A stretch of 64,000 bases of DNA from assembly GCA_042408965.1 (NCBI GenBank), contig JBHOQN010000125.1:62001-126000 (forward strand), written 5' to 3'. Origin of the DNA: Thermogemmatispora sp042408965 (lineage in GTDB: Bacteria > Chloroflexota > Ktedonobacteria > Ktedonobacterales > Ktedonobacteraceae). Positions within the stretch are counted from its first letter, which is position 1; every line of letters starts with the position of its first letter. Shown here piece after piece: positions 16,931 through 24,414 of the stretch. The notes beneath the pieces were generated by a model. It was not told the DNA's origin and did no database searches. It saw only the letters and a list, made by a program, of their open reading frames with translations. The position numbers and the translations under genes were made by a program.

Positions 16931-18349
16931 TCAGGCCCGGTGAAGGACCTCGCTCAGGGCCGTGAGTGCCGCGGTGAAGCACTCCATCGGCGGGTGGACG
17001 ATGCCGGCGCCGACCTGGCCGATGCCGGGCAGGCGATGGGCGATGCCAGTATTGATGACCGGCGGCAGGTTGAGGCGGCAGACCTGGCGGATGTCGATGC
17101 CGGTGGGGGTGCCCTGGAAGTTGAGTGTGGGCAGGGCGAACTGCGGGTTGCTCGTCACGGTCAGGGCGTACATCTCCTGGGTGTAGCGCAGGGCATCGTC
17201 GGGCGTGCCACCGATAAATTGCACAATGGCCGGTGCGCCGGCCATGGCGAAGGCTCCCACGCCAGCAGTCTCGGTAATTGCACTATCACCGATATCGGGG
17301 TTGGCGTCCTCGGGTCCGAAGCCCGCGAAGTAGAGGCCCTGGATCTGCTGCGCCGGACCCACAAACCAGCGCTCGCCCAGTCCGCTGACACGAATGCCAA
17401 AATCGACGCCGTTGCGGGCCATGGTGACAACGACGCTGCTGCGCGCCACGTTGGCCCCCGCCAGGGTGATGGCTTTGGCAGCGGCCATCGAGGGATTGAG
17501 ATGGAAATGGTCGTTGTCGGCGATGAAGCGCAGCACAGAAGCCGTCTCCTGCGTCGACTCGCCGGTTTCGGCGAGGGCCGGAGCGATCTGACGCAGAAAG
17601 AGCGAGGTAGCTGCTTTATTGCGGTTATGGCATTCGTCGCCCATCTGCAGAGCCTGGGCCATGATGGAGCGTACGTCGAGGCCGTCCAGATGGCGGATGG
17701 CGCGCGCGAGAGCTGGTCCCAGAACGTGCTCCATCCAGCGCAGGCGGTCGAGGACCTCCGGAGCGTAGGCGCCATAGCGCAGCACCTTGCCCAGACCCTC
17801 GTTGAGGGGAGCGAAAGTGCGGGTGCCGTGCACGCGGTCCTCGACGACGAAGAGCGGCATGGAGGGCGAGATGATGCCGGCCATGGGTCCGACGGCGTTA
17901 TAGTGATGGCAGGGGGCGAAGGTCAGGGCGCCAGACTCCGCCAGATGCAGAGCGCCCTCCTCGTCCGCGGCCCAGCCTTCATAGAGACAGGCGCCGATGA
18001 TGGCGCCACGCATCGGGCCGCACATGCGTGCCCACTCGATGGGCGGGCCAGCGTGGAGCAGGGCGTGGCGCTCGCCCTCCTCACGGAAGATAGGGAGCAG
18101 TTCGCGCGCCGGCCGCACGTCGACGATCAGAGGTTGGGCCGCCAGCATACGCGAGACGGCCAGCTCGTTGGCCCGGTCAATCTCTTCATCCGCCAGCAGT
18201 GCGGCGAGGATAGCAGGGTCGCCGGCCGGAGGACGCCAGGCCACGCGGGTCACGGGAGCCCCCTGAGCTTCGAGGGCCTCAGCGAAGAGGTCCGCGCCAA
18301 CGTTGACGATCTCAAAGCGCGTGTGCAGAATCGTCTCAGGCATTGCCAT
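16931..18349 (-). CDS. DUF1116 family protein (YlbE/AllG-like)
   Basis: This protein of about 472 residues belongs to DUF1116. In Escherichia coli the family member YlbE sits next to FdrA in the allantoin/oxamate region and is linked to oxamic transcarbamylase activity. Here it likewise follows fdrA on the same strand, overlapping its end by 14 bp. GGAG sites precede both an ATG at 18349 and another at 18343; the first is used here. The longer open frame back to 18502 overlaps fdrA and is translated from shadow sequence. The family function assignment is established knowledge and its transfer to this gene is inferred. No DUF2877 (AllH-like) or carbamate kinase gene is adjacent. Confidence 0.85.
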   Translation of the reverse strand: MAMPETILHTRFEIVNVGADLFAEALEAQGAPVTRVAWRPPAGDPAILAALLADEEIDRANELAVSRMLAAQPLIVDVRPARELLPIFREEGERHALLHAGPPIEWARMCGPMRGAIIGACLYEGWAADEEGALHLAESGALTFAPCHHYNAVGPMAGIISPSMPLFVVEDRVHGTRTFAPLNEGLGKVLRYGAYAPEVLDRLRWMEHVLGPALARAIRHLDGLDVRSIMAQALQMGDECHNRNKAATSLFLRQIAPALAETGESTQETASVLRFIADNDHFHLNPSMAAAKAITLAGANVARSSVVVTMARNGVDFGIRVSGLGERWFVGPAQQIQGLYFAGFGPEDANPDIGDSAITETAGVGAFAMAGAPAIVQFIGGTPDDALRYTQEMYALTVTSNPQFALPTLNFQGTPTGIDIRQVCRLNLPPVINTGIAHRLPGIGQVGAGIVHPPMECFTAALTALSEVLHRA

Positions 18350-19913
18350 CCTTCTCCTTCTCCTCCTGCTCGTAGAGCAGTGTGATGCAGTGCATAGCGG
18401 CCGCTGCGTTGCTGGTAAAGACGTGGGCGCCGGCCTCGCGCAGGCGGGCGACCTGCAGCGAGAGGATCTGGGGATCGCCGTCAGTGCCGCAGACGACCAC
18501 AACGATGGCCGGTGGTCGGGGGGCCTGAGTGATCTCGGCGATGACGGGAGCGTAGATCGCAGCCGGGTCGGGATGAGCGCAGTGGCCGAGCACGATGTCG
18601 AGCAGAATGACCGCCACGTCGGGATCGGCTGCCTCCTCCTGGAGGCGCTTCAGGCGGAGTGAGGGATCGATCATCGGATGAGGGCGCCCGCGCGTATATT
18701 CGTCTGCGCCGAAGTCAATGGCACAGTGGCCCTGGGGGCGCGCCCCGCTGGTGAGCTGCCAGCCTGGCTGTAGTGGAATATTCGAGAAGATCGGGCCGAG
18801 GCGGGCGCTCCAGAGGTGCATGGTCTCATCGCAGAGCGTGCCGCCAGCGAAGAGGCCAACGAGGCGGCGGCGCGTGGCTGGCAGGGGACGCGCCTGGCTG
18901 GCTATACTGGCTGGCGGCTCATCGACGGGACGAGCAGGGGTGCCCGTGGCGAGCTGGAGCGCCAGCATGGCGGCCTCGCTGAGGGTCTCCGCGATAGTGA
19001 CCCGCGCCCCGTAGCGTTCCTTCAGTTGGGCCTGGTCCGCGCCGACGAAGCAGACCACGGCTGGCTTGCCAGCGGCGGCTGCAGCCGCGATGACCTGCTC
19101 GGCCACAGCCGGCGCTGGCGGCTTGGAGATCAACACAATGACGCGCGTCTCCGCATCCTCCTGGAGCAGGCGCAGGCCTTCCAGGGTAGTGATGGCGCCC
19201 ACCTCGGCCGAGAGGTCGCGCCCTCCGCTTCCGATGACCTGGGAGATGCCGCTGCCCTGCTGAGCGATCAGCGACATCACCTGCTGGATGCCGGTGCCCG
19301 AGGCGCCCACGATGCCAATGGGGCCGCGTGGAACAACGTTCACAAAGCCGAGGCCAACGCCGTTGAGCATGGCCGTGCCGCAGTCAGGACCCATCAGAAG
19401 CAGGCCGCGCTCACGAGCCAGGCGCTTGAGGGCAATCTCCGCGGCCAGTGGCACGTTATCGCTGAAGAGAAAGACGTGCAGCCCGCGGCGCAGCGCGCGC
19501 TCGCTCTCCAGGGCGGCGTAGGGACCGGGGACGGAGATCACCGCCAGGCCGGGAGAGGAGAGCAGGCGCGTGGCCTCCTCCAGTGAACGTGGCTCTGGGG
19601 CTACACCGCTGGTCAGGCCAGAGGCCGGGACTGTGGCGGCTTTCTGGGTGGTGAGCTGCTCCTCGGCAGCGCGCAGAGCGACCTGCGCGCTCTCCTCGTT
19701 GTGGGCGCTCACCACCAGCAGGAGGTCCGTCGCGCCGGCCTGGATCTCGCCGGGGCTGAGGCCCACCTCCTGCAGGAGGTGGAGATTAGCATCGGTCGCC
19801 ATCAGCGCGGCCGCGTTGGTAACGCCGGGCAGGCCGTTCACATAGGCGGCGACCTTCATCAGGGTGATCGAGTCAACATAGGTGTTGCGCTTGACCTGTG
19901 ATTTGATGATCAT
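18336..19913 (-). CDS. fdrA: FdrA-like acyl-CoA synthetase-fold protein
   Basis: This 525-residue protein resembles FdrA, which is built from domains like those of succinyl-CoA ligase alpha and beta subunits. It contains the Rossmann-type stretch GIVGASGTGIQQVMSLIAQQ and then GSGISQVIGSGGRDLSAEVG, the CoA-ligase-like core. The start at 19913 has AGGA nearby, and the N-terminus (IIKSQVKRNTYVDSITLM) is characteristic of FdrA. Together with the DUF1116 partner it suggests carbamoyl transfer in purine/allantoin-derived oxamate metabolism, as proposed for the E. coli homologues. The pair stands alone with no other purine catabolic genes in view. Confidence 0.85.
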   Translation of the reverse strand: MIIKSQVKRNTYVDSITLMKVAAYVNGLPGVTNAAALMATDANLHLLQEVGLSPGEIQAGATDLLLVVSAHNEESAQVALRAAEEQLTTQKAATVPASGLTSGVAPEPRSLEEATRLLSSPGLAVISVPGPYAALESERALRRGLHVFLFSDNVPLAAEIALKRLARERGLLLMGPDCGTAMLNGVGLGFVNVVPRGPIGIVGASGTGIQQVMSLIAQQGSGISQVIGSGGRDLSAEVGAITTLEGLRLLQEDAETRVIVLISKPPAPAVAEQVIAAAAAAGKPAVVCFVGADQAQLKERYGARVTIAETLSEAAMLALQLATGTPARPVDEPPASIASQARPLPATRRRLVGLFAGGTLCDETMHLWSARLGPIFSNIPLQPGWQLTSGARPQGHCAIDFGADEYTRGRPHPMIDPSLRLKRLQEEAADPDVAVILLDIVLGHCAHPDPAAIYAPVIAEITQAPRPPAIVVVVCGTDGDPQILSLQVARLREAGAHVFTSNAAAAMHCITLLYEQEEKEKDGNA

Positions 19914-20148
19914 GGTGCGGTCCTATCAGATAGCAAGGATGGACAGGCGCGTCCGCCGTATGAGCAGCTTCAGATCTGGCGTTGCTTCGGCGCCTGTCTG
20001 TATTATATGCTCAACGCCGGGTGGGGCTGGAGAAGCAACGCCGCCGGGGCAGCGCGGGAAGAAACCGCAGATGGCCCGCAACGGCGTAGGTAGAGTGAAG
20101 CGAAAGGATACCGCAGGGGAGTGCCAGTCTGCCTCAGCAGGACTGAAG

Positions 20149-20220
20149 TGACCGCGGTGGGACTCGAACCCACGACCCTACGCTTAAAAGGCGCATGCTC
20201 TACCACTGAGCTACGCGGTC
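20149..20220 (-). tRNA. tRNA-Lys (anticodon TTT)
   Basis: This 72-nt cloverleaf has acceptor GACCGCG/CGCGGTC, D-arm GCTC...GAGC, anticodon stem TGCGC/GCGTA with loop CTTTTAA (anticodon TTT), T-arm GTGGG TTCGAGT CCCAC and discriminator A. CCA is not encoded, unlike the tRNA-Thr at 7277. A TTGACA (minus, 20287-20282) lies about 60 bp upstream but I see no matching -10. Confidence 0.96.
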
Positions 20221-20652
20221 ATGAGCTGCCAGCTCCGGCCTGGAGACGGAACCACTGCTCTGGGTCACATGATATCATAGCTGTCAAGGCAATGACTCTC
20301 TCGAGAAGAGCAAGGAGGTCACGCTGGATCTCCTGTGAGTGACTGTAGCGGCTGGGGTCGCTGGCGCGTGTATATAATGAAGGAGGATTGTAGATAGCCG
20401 CGGCGGATGCTGAAGTCATAGCTTTCGACCTTGTTTTGTAGTGATCCGGCATGATACACTAGCAAAGGTAAAACGTCCGCAGGTGTCGGACGTCGGCTAC
20501 CCGGTCAATCCGCCTGCAATGCCCCACCTCGGCTCAGGGCATTGCGCGAGAGCCTGCACGGGGCGAGGATACTGACAGAGCAGTAACGCGGCGATGAACA
20601 GGAGGCGGCGTTTGTCCATACCTGTCAATGGGATGGTCTGCGCTGGTGTGAT
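20221..20652 (+). other. Intergenic region with a structured leader before the receiver gene
   Basis: This 432-bp stretch has no supported gene. It holds a TATAAT box at 20373-20378 (no clear -35). Two perfect hairpins follow in succession: ACGTCCG/CGGACGT at 20473-20493, and GCAATGCCC/GGGCATTGC at 20516-20545. They would be in the 5' leader of the receiver gene if transcription starts near the TATAAT box. The structure matches no riboswitch I can name. Confidence 0.4.
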
Positions 20653-21048
20653 GTGACAAAACACATACTGGTTATTGATGACAAAAACGAGCTGCTGCAT
20701 CTAATGCGGCGTGTCCTGGAGGATGAAGACTACCAGGTCTCTATTTTGCAGCAGGGGAGAGAGGCGGTCGCACGAGTCAGACGTGACCTGCCGGATCTGC
20801 TGATCCTTGATCTGCGGCTGGGTGATATCTCCGGCCAGGAGATTCTCAAGCAGCTACGCGACGATCCTGTGACCAGGGATGTGCCGGTGATTGTCTATAC
20901 AGCCGCGGTGCTGGAGGCGGAACAGGTAACCAGACTGGTGGCGGAACAGCCGGGCCAGTATCAGGGTGTGCATGTCGTGCAGAAGCCTTTTGAGCTGACG
21001 AACCTGCTGGCGCTGGTTCAGCAGGTCCTGAATGAGCCTGCTCACTGA
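20653..21048 (+). CDS. Single-domain response regulator (lone receiver)
   Basis: This 131-residue protein is a receiver domain only. It has acidic residues in VIDDKNE, a phospho-acceptor Asp in LLILDLRLGD, a Thr in VIVYTAA and Lys in VVQKPFEL. There is no output domain, so it may work as a CheY-like or phosphorelay protein. The start is GTG at 20653; an ATG two bases earlier is out of frame. The ribosome-binding site is weak. No histidine kinase is adjacent, and the nearest kinase gene (8431) belongs to another operon. Confidence 0.85.
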   Translation: MTKHILVIDDKNELLHLMRRVLEDEDYQVSILQQGREAVARVRRDLPDLLILDLRLGDISGQEILKQLRDDPVTRDVPVIVYTAAVLEAEQVTRLVAEQPGQYQGVHVVQKPFELTNLLALVQQVLNEPAH

Positions 21049-21372
21049 ACAGGCACAGGTCTCAGGGAGGCCTGCACGGGCTGGCCGGGCTGGCTACGTC
21101 TTGCCGCTGTGGCCGCGCGAGGCCTTCAGGGACCCTGATCGCCGGCTGCTCCGTGCTGCATGAGAGATGCCGCAGACCTGCCTGCCCATATCGCTGGACG
21201 CCGTGGCTTATGAGCGTCTTCCTCCGGTTTTCTATCTGCCAACTATGGCGGCTTCAACAGGGGATCACGGGGATCATGCCCACAGGACTGGCCTTGCCTG
21301 CAGGGCGCACCCCGTCACAGTGGACTTGAGACGACTGACATCTAACATTGACCAGAAAGGATGATGGTACAT
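21049..21372. other. Intergenic region before the YtxH gene
   Basis: This gap of about 320 bp has no gene, repeat or clear promoter. AAAGGA at 21356-21361 serves as ribosome-binding site for the ATG at 21373. Confidence 0.4.
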
Positions 21373-21630
21373 ATGAAATTTGTTGTTGGATTGCTTGTCG
21401 GCTTTGGACTCGGTTTTGCCGCCGGTCTGCTTTTTGCACCGCAGTCGGGTGAAGCGACACGCGCGCAGTTGGAGGAGCAAGGGCTGCTCCTGCGGGATCG
21501 CTCGCTGGGGTTGAGCCAGGAGCTGCGCCAGCGCGCCAACGAGGCGCTGAGCCAGGGGCGCGAGATCTACACGCGCACCAGGGAGGAGCTTGGCGAGCGC
21601 TATAGCAAGGCGAAGAGCGGCGAACTCTAG
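21373..21630 (+). CDS. YtxH-domain small membrane protein
   Basis: This 85-residue protein has an N-terminal glycine-rich membrane helix (KFVVGLLVGFGLGFAAGLLF), the APQSGEATR segment typical of YtxH proteins, and then a charged amphipathic helix. Such proteins are general-stress or envelope-associated in Firmicutes and Chloroflexota, with unknown mechanism. The ATG at 21373 is preferred over one at 21361, because AAAGGA lies 11 bases upstream of the former and touches the latter. Confidence 0.85.
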   Translation: MKFVVGLLVGFGLGFAAGLLFAPQSGEATRAQLEEQGLLLRDRSLGLSQELRQRANEALSQGREIYTRTREELGERYSKAKSGEL

Positions 21631-21731
21631 ATGCGGAGCGCCAGCTCTGGCATGCGAGACATCCAGCGGGGAGTGGGCACGGCTGAGAATCCTGGCCGTT
21701 GTTCGCTCCCCGCGCTCTCTGTTGGCAGCGC

Positions 21732-21983
21732 CTACTGATGGTCGTATTTACGAAGCAGGCGGTCGACGAGGTTGCCGATCTCATGCCAGATGTGATGCTG
21801 GTAATCCAGCATGCGTGCCTGGTTGAGATCGAACTCTCGATTGCTGGCGTCCTGCTGGGCGTGGGCCTCGAACTGCCTGGAGAGGGTCAGCGACGTCTCT
21901 CCCCGGCTGTGCAGATACTGCACCAGCTCGTGCAGATCCTTGATCAGCGCGGCCAGCGTCTCCTCAGGATTGGTCATGCTCAT
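21732..21983 (-). CDS. Small helical protein of unknown function, coupled to the AhpD-like gene
   Basis: This 83-residue, soluble, mostly helical protein (MSMTNPEETLAALIKDLHEL at the N-terminus) is rich in H, Q and charged residues and has no cysteine. I do not recognise the family. AAGGATCA precedes the ATG at 21983, and the gene overlaps the end of the AhpD-like gene by 20 bp in another frame. The two are therefore very probably co-transcribed, and the protein may act with that enzyme. Confidence 0.6.
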   Translation of the reverse strand: MSMTNPEETLAALIKDLHELVQYLHSRGETSLTLSRQFEAHAQQDASNREFDLNQARMLDYQHHIWHEIGNLVDRLLRKYDHQ

Positions 21984-22545
21984 TGATCCTTCTCTGCACC
22001 TCCTCCTGTATCTCTATCTCTGCTGCGGATGGAGGAGGTGGCTCGATGTGCAGCGCATCCGCGAAGCGGTTGAAGCAATTGAAGAGGCCGATCACCATCG
22101 TAATCTCCACAATCTCCCCATCATCGAAGTGAGTCTGCAGCTCGTCCCATAGCTCCTCATCGACCTCTCGCGCAGAGGTTGTCATGATCTCCGCGAAGCG
22201 CAAAGCGACCTGCTCACGCGCCGTAAACAGGTGGCGGTGTGTGTCGATGTGATAGAGCGCATCGAGCAACTCCTCACTGACGCCGAGCTGCCTTGCCAAG
22301 GCAGTGTGCGCGGCCATTCAATACTGGCAGTAGTTGACCTGCGAGACGCGGATCGCCAGCAGTTCTTTCAGCTCTGAGGCAACACTGCCGCTGCGCATCA
22401 CTGTGGTGAGCAGCTGCTGCGCTTGGCGGGCAATGTCCGGGCGGTGCGCCATGACGCGGAAGAGATCGCGCATGGTCCCGATGGCGTGGCTCGCATCTTC
22501 CTCTGACGGAAAGTTCTGGTTGTCAACCGGTGGAATACGTGACAT
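21964..22545 (-). CDS. AhpD/carboxymuconolactone decarboxylase-like protein with in-frame TGA, probable selenoprotein
   Basis: One continuous frame of 193 codons is interrupted by a single TGA (22320-22318) at residue 76. Reading TGA as selenocysteine gives the catalytic signature Glu61-x11-Cys73-x2-U76-x3-His80 (KELLAIRV...YCQY-U-MAAH). In AhpD-type thiol peroxidases this signature is E-x11-CxxC-x3-H, with the second Cys in the proton relay. Homology continues on both sides in the same frame (N-terminal helices 18-60; LGVSEELLDALYHID...). A perfect hairpin 13 bases after the TGA fits the bacterial SECIS model. The start ATG at 22545 has a weak AGAAAG; the frame is open to 22608. The likely role is a peroxidase or disulfide reductase. 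The alternative, a nonsense mutation or sequencing error, cannot be excluded here. Confidence 0.8.
22288..22304 (-). promoter_or_regulatory. Candidate bacterial SECIS hairpin
   Basis: On the minus strand CTGCCTT-GGC-AAGGCAG forms a perfect 7-bp stem with a 3-base loop. The stem starts 13 bases after the TGA, and the loop lies 21-23 bases after it. The loop begins with G. These are the features used in the bacterial SECIS model: small apical loop, G among the first two loop bases, and UGA-to-loop distance of roughly 16-37. It is within the coding sequence, as bacterial SECIS elements are. Confidence 0.6.
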
Positions 22546-22924
22546 CGTCTTTCTGCTTTCTCTCGAGCGTTCGCCCTCCATTCTATCTGAAGGGAGTCCT
22601 TGTTGCAAGGGTGCTGAGGCTGGTAGGGAACTGAAAACGCCGTGCGAGCGCTGGAATGGCGTGGGGGCGGCCTCCCCTGGCGCCGCTCGGATGGGTGATT
22701 ACACAAGAAATCGCTGAAGGCAGTAGGAAATTTGTCTGCAATGATGCGTTTAATTATAGAGAATCTTCATCGCAAACCGTAGAACAATAGAGAAACACTG
22801 ACAATCGTCGCTCCAGCGGCCCTGGCCAGTGCGGTCCTCCGGGTTGCGGCGAGTGCGGCGGATTCCGCTGCTATTGAATGTAAAGCATGTGGCACAACAG
22901 AAGAGGAAGAACAGGAGCAGGGCT
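22546..22924 (+). other. Divergent promoter region between AhpD-like and methyltransferase genes
   Basis: This 379-bp region contains a plausible plus-strand promoter (-35 TTGTCT at 22732-22737, 17 bp, -10 TATAGA at 22755-22760). The flanks are AT-rich and lead toward the methyltransferase start at 22925. I found no matching minus-strand promoter and no gene. Confidence 0.45.
22732..22760 (+). promoter_or_regulatory. Candidate promoter of the methyltransferase gene
   Basis: TTGTCT and TATAGA are separated by 17 bp and followed by AT-rich sequence. The box is 165 bp upstream of the start codon, so a long leader would result. Confidence 0.45.
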
Positions 22925-24058
22925 ATGAAGATTATTGATATGGTGAGAAGATATTTTAAGCGCAATACGAAGGCGCAGCAGCCAGCCGCGCCGGTCGCCG
23001 GTGTGGCTATAGGTGTTGCGGGAGCCGCGGCAGGCTCGTTGACGACCCCACGATCGCGAGTGGGAGCGGCTGCGCAGGCCTGGCCTTCGCTGGAGGTGAG
23101 TCCGCAGAGACGGGCGCAGGCGAGCACAGGGGGATCGGGCACGTGGCCGCTGGCGCTCCGTCTGGTGCCGGATGAACCCGGTCAGGGGAGCAAGGATCTG
23201 GACCAGGTGCCGACCAGGCGTCTGCCGCAGCCGGCGTCCGCTCCGCCGCCGTTGACGAGGCGCTATCTGATCGATTCTGACTACCTTCTGCCGAAGGATC
23301 TGGTGGAGGCCAGTCGTCTAGACTTTCAGCATTTCTATCTCAAGCATGTCCTCAAGAGCAACTATCTGGCGCCGCTGGTGGCAGAGCGCGTCAGGACCAT
23401 CCTTGATGTGGGATGTGGGACGGGGCGCTGGGTGCTGGAGATGGCGCGAGCTTTTCCGGAGGCGCGTGTCTACGGAGTCGATCTCGAATGGTCCACGCCG
23501 CCGCAGAAGCTGCCGCCCCATGTCAGCTTTCAGCAGTGTAACGTGCTGGAGGGCCTCCCCTATGAGCGGGAGACCTTTGATTTTGTGCATCAGCGTTTTC
23601 TGGCGATGGGTGTGCCAGCGGCAAAGTGGAGCGTGTTGCTGGCCGAACTATTGCGTGTGACGGCCCCTGGGGGCTGGATCGAGCTGCTGGAGGGTGGGGA
23701 CACCTTCGTCAATACCGGGCCGGCCCTGAGCCTGCTGATCAAGTGGTATCGCCAGGCCTGCCGATCAGGGGGCTATGATCCTGGGATGGTCGACCGTCTG
23801 GGTGTGCACTTACAGCAAATGGGGTTGCGCAGCGTCAAAATGGAGACGCTGAGCGTCCCCGTAGGCCCCTGGGGACGCCACGAGGGGATCATGCTGCAGA
23901 AGAACCTCCTGACTGCCCTGCCGGGCCTCTTCCCGTTGCTGCAGCGCTATCTCTCGATCGATGAAGTGCAATTCAATAGCGTCATGCAAGAGATACAGCT
24001 TGAGATGGATACTCTGCATATAGAGTATCAATATTATATAGTGTACGGGCAGAAGTAG
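22925..24058 (+). CDS. Class I SAM-dependent methyltransferase
   Basis: This 377-residue protein has a low-complexity N-terminal region (1-110, rich in Ala, Pro, Arg), a helical lead-in (about 112-155, SDYLLPKDLVEASRLDFQHFYLKHVL), then the SAM-binding fold. Motif I is ILDVGCGTGRWVLEMA from about 159, followed by VYGVDLEW and a later GGWIELLEGG. The substrate is unknown. The start ATG at 22925 has AGGAG at ideal distance; the frame is open back to 22829 but lacks a site. The domain layout is typical of orphan methyltransferases abundant in Ktedonobacteria. Confidence 0.9.
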   Translation: MKIIDMVRRYFKRNTKAQQPAAPVAGVAIGVAGAAAGSLTTPRSRVGAAAQAWPSLEVSPQRRAQASTGGSGTWPLALRLVPDEPGQGSKDLDQVPTRRLPQPASAPPPLTRRYLIDSDYLLPKDLVEASRLDFQHFYLKHVLKSNYLAPLVAERVRTILDVGCGTGRWVLEMARAFPEARVYGVDLEWSTPPQKLPPHVSFQQCNVLEGLPYERETFDFVHQRFLAMGVPAAKWSVLLAELLRVTAPGGWIELLEGGDTFVNTGPALSLLIKWYRQACRSGGYDPGMVDRLGVHLQQMGLRSVKMETLSVPVGPWGRHEGIMLQKNLLTALPGLFPLLQRYLSIDEVQFNSVMQEIQLEMDTLHIEYQYYIVYGQK

Positions 24059-24414
24059 GGCTGCTCCAGGGGACGCGCTTGCGCTCTTTCTGCTGGCTGC
24101 TCGAAGCCTTCTCCCTGTTGCACATCCTGCTGTTCTCTGCTATCATCAAGAAGCTGGGAACACAGGCAGGCGCACAGACACTTTCGCCAGTCTGCCTGAA
24201 GCGTCTGAGTGGATAGAGGAGGCGCGTGAACACCTGAGGTAAGCGAACCAGTGAGACGAGAGAGCAGCGCATCGTAGAGCGCAGCGCTCCTCTGCCCGTC
24301 GAGGCCTGCCACACTGCGGCGCAGCGCTCCCTCGTGGCTTCCTGACCGTCTCGTGCCCGGCAGGGCAGCGCGGCGCAGCGTAACGTTGCAACATCTTGCA
24401 AGGTGCGGCAGATT
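24059..24414. other. Intergenic region before the BTAD regulator
   Basis: This gap of about 355 bp has no supported gene, tRNA or clear promoter. AAGG at 24399-24402 precedes the chosen ATG by 11-12 bases. Confidence 0.45.

Noticed and set aside
16877..18385. A 502-codon plus-strand frame opposite the DUF1116 gene
   Set aside because: Antisense shadow; the minus strand carries the conserved family and the coupled fdrA partner.
18350..18502. An extended N-terminus for the DUF1116 protein
   Set aside because: The extra 51 residues overlap fdrA coding sequence, are Arg/Ser/Pro-rich shadow translation, and good GGAG sites precede the downstream ATGs.
20497..20700. A 67-codon minus-strand frame over the receiver leader
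   Set aside because: It runs through both hairpins and the receiver start, lacks a ribosome-binding site and resembles nothing.
21964..22608. Two separate genes (ending and starting at the TGA at 22320-22318)
   Set aside because: Both halves belong to one AhpD-like domain in one frame. The ATG after the TGA has no ribosome-binding site, and neither half would contain a complete active site.
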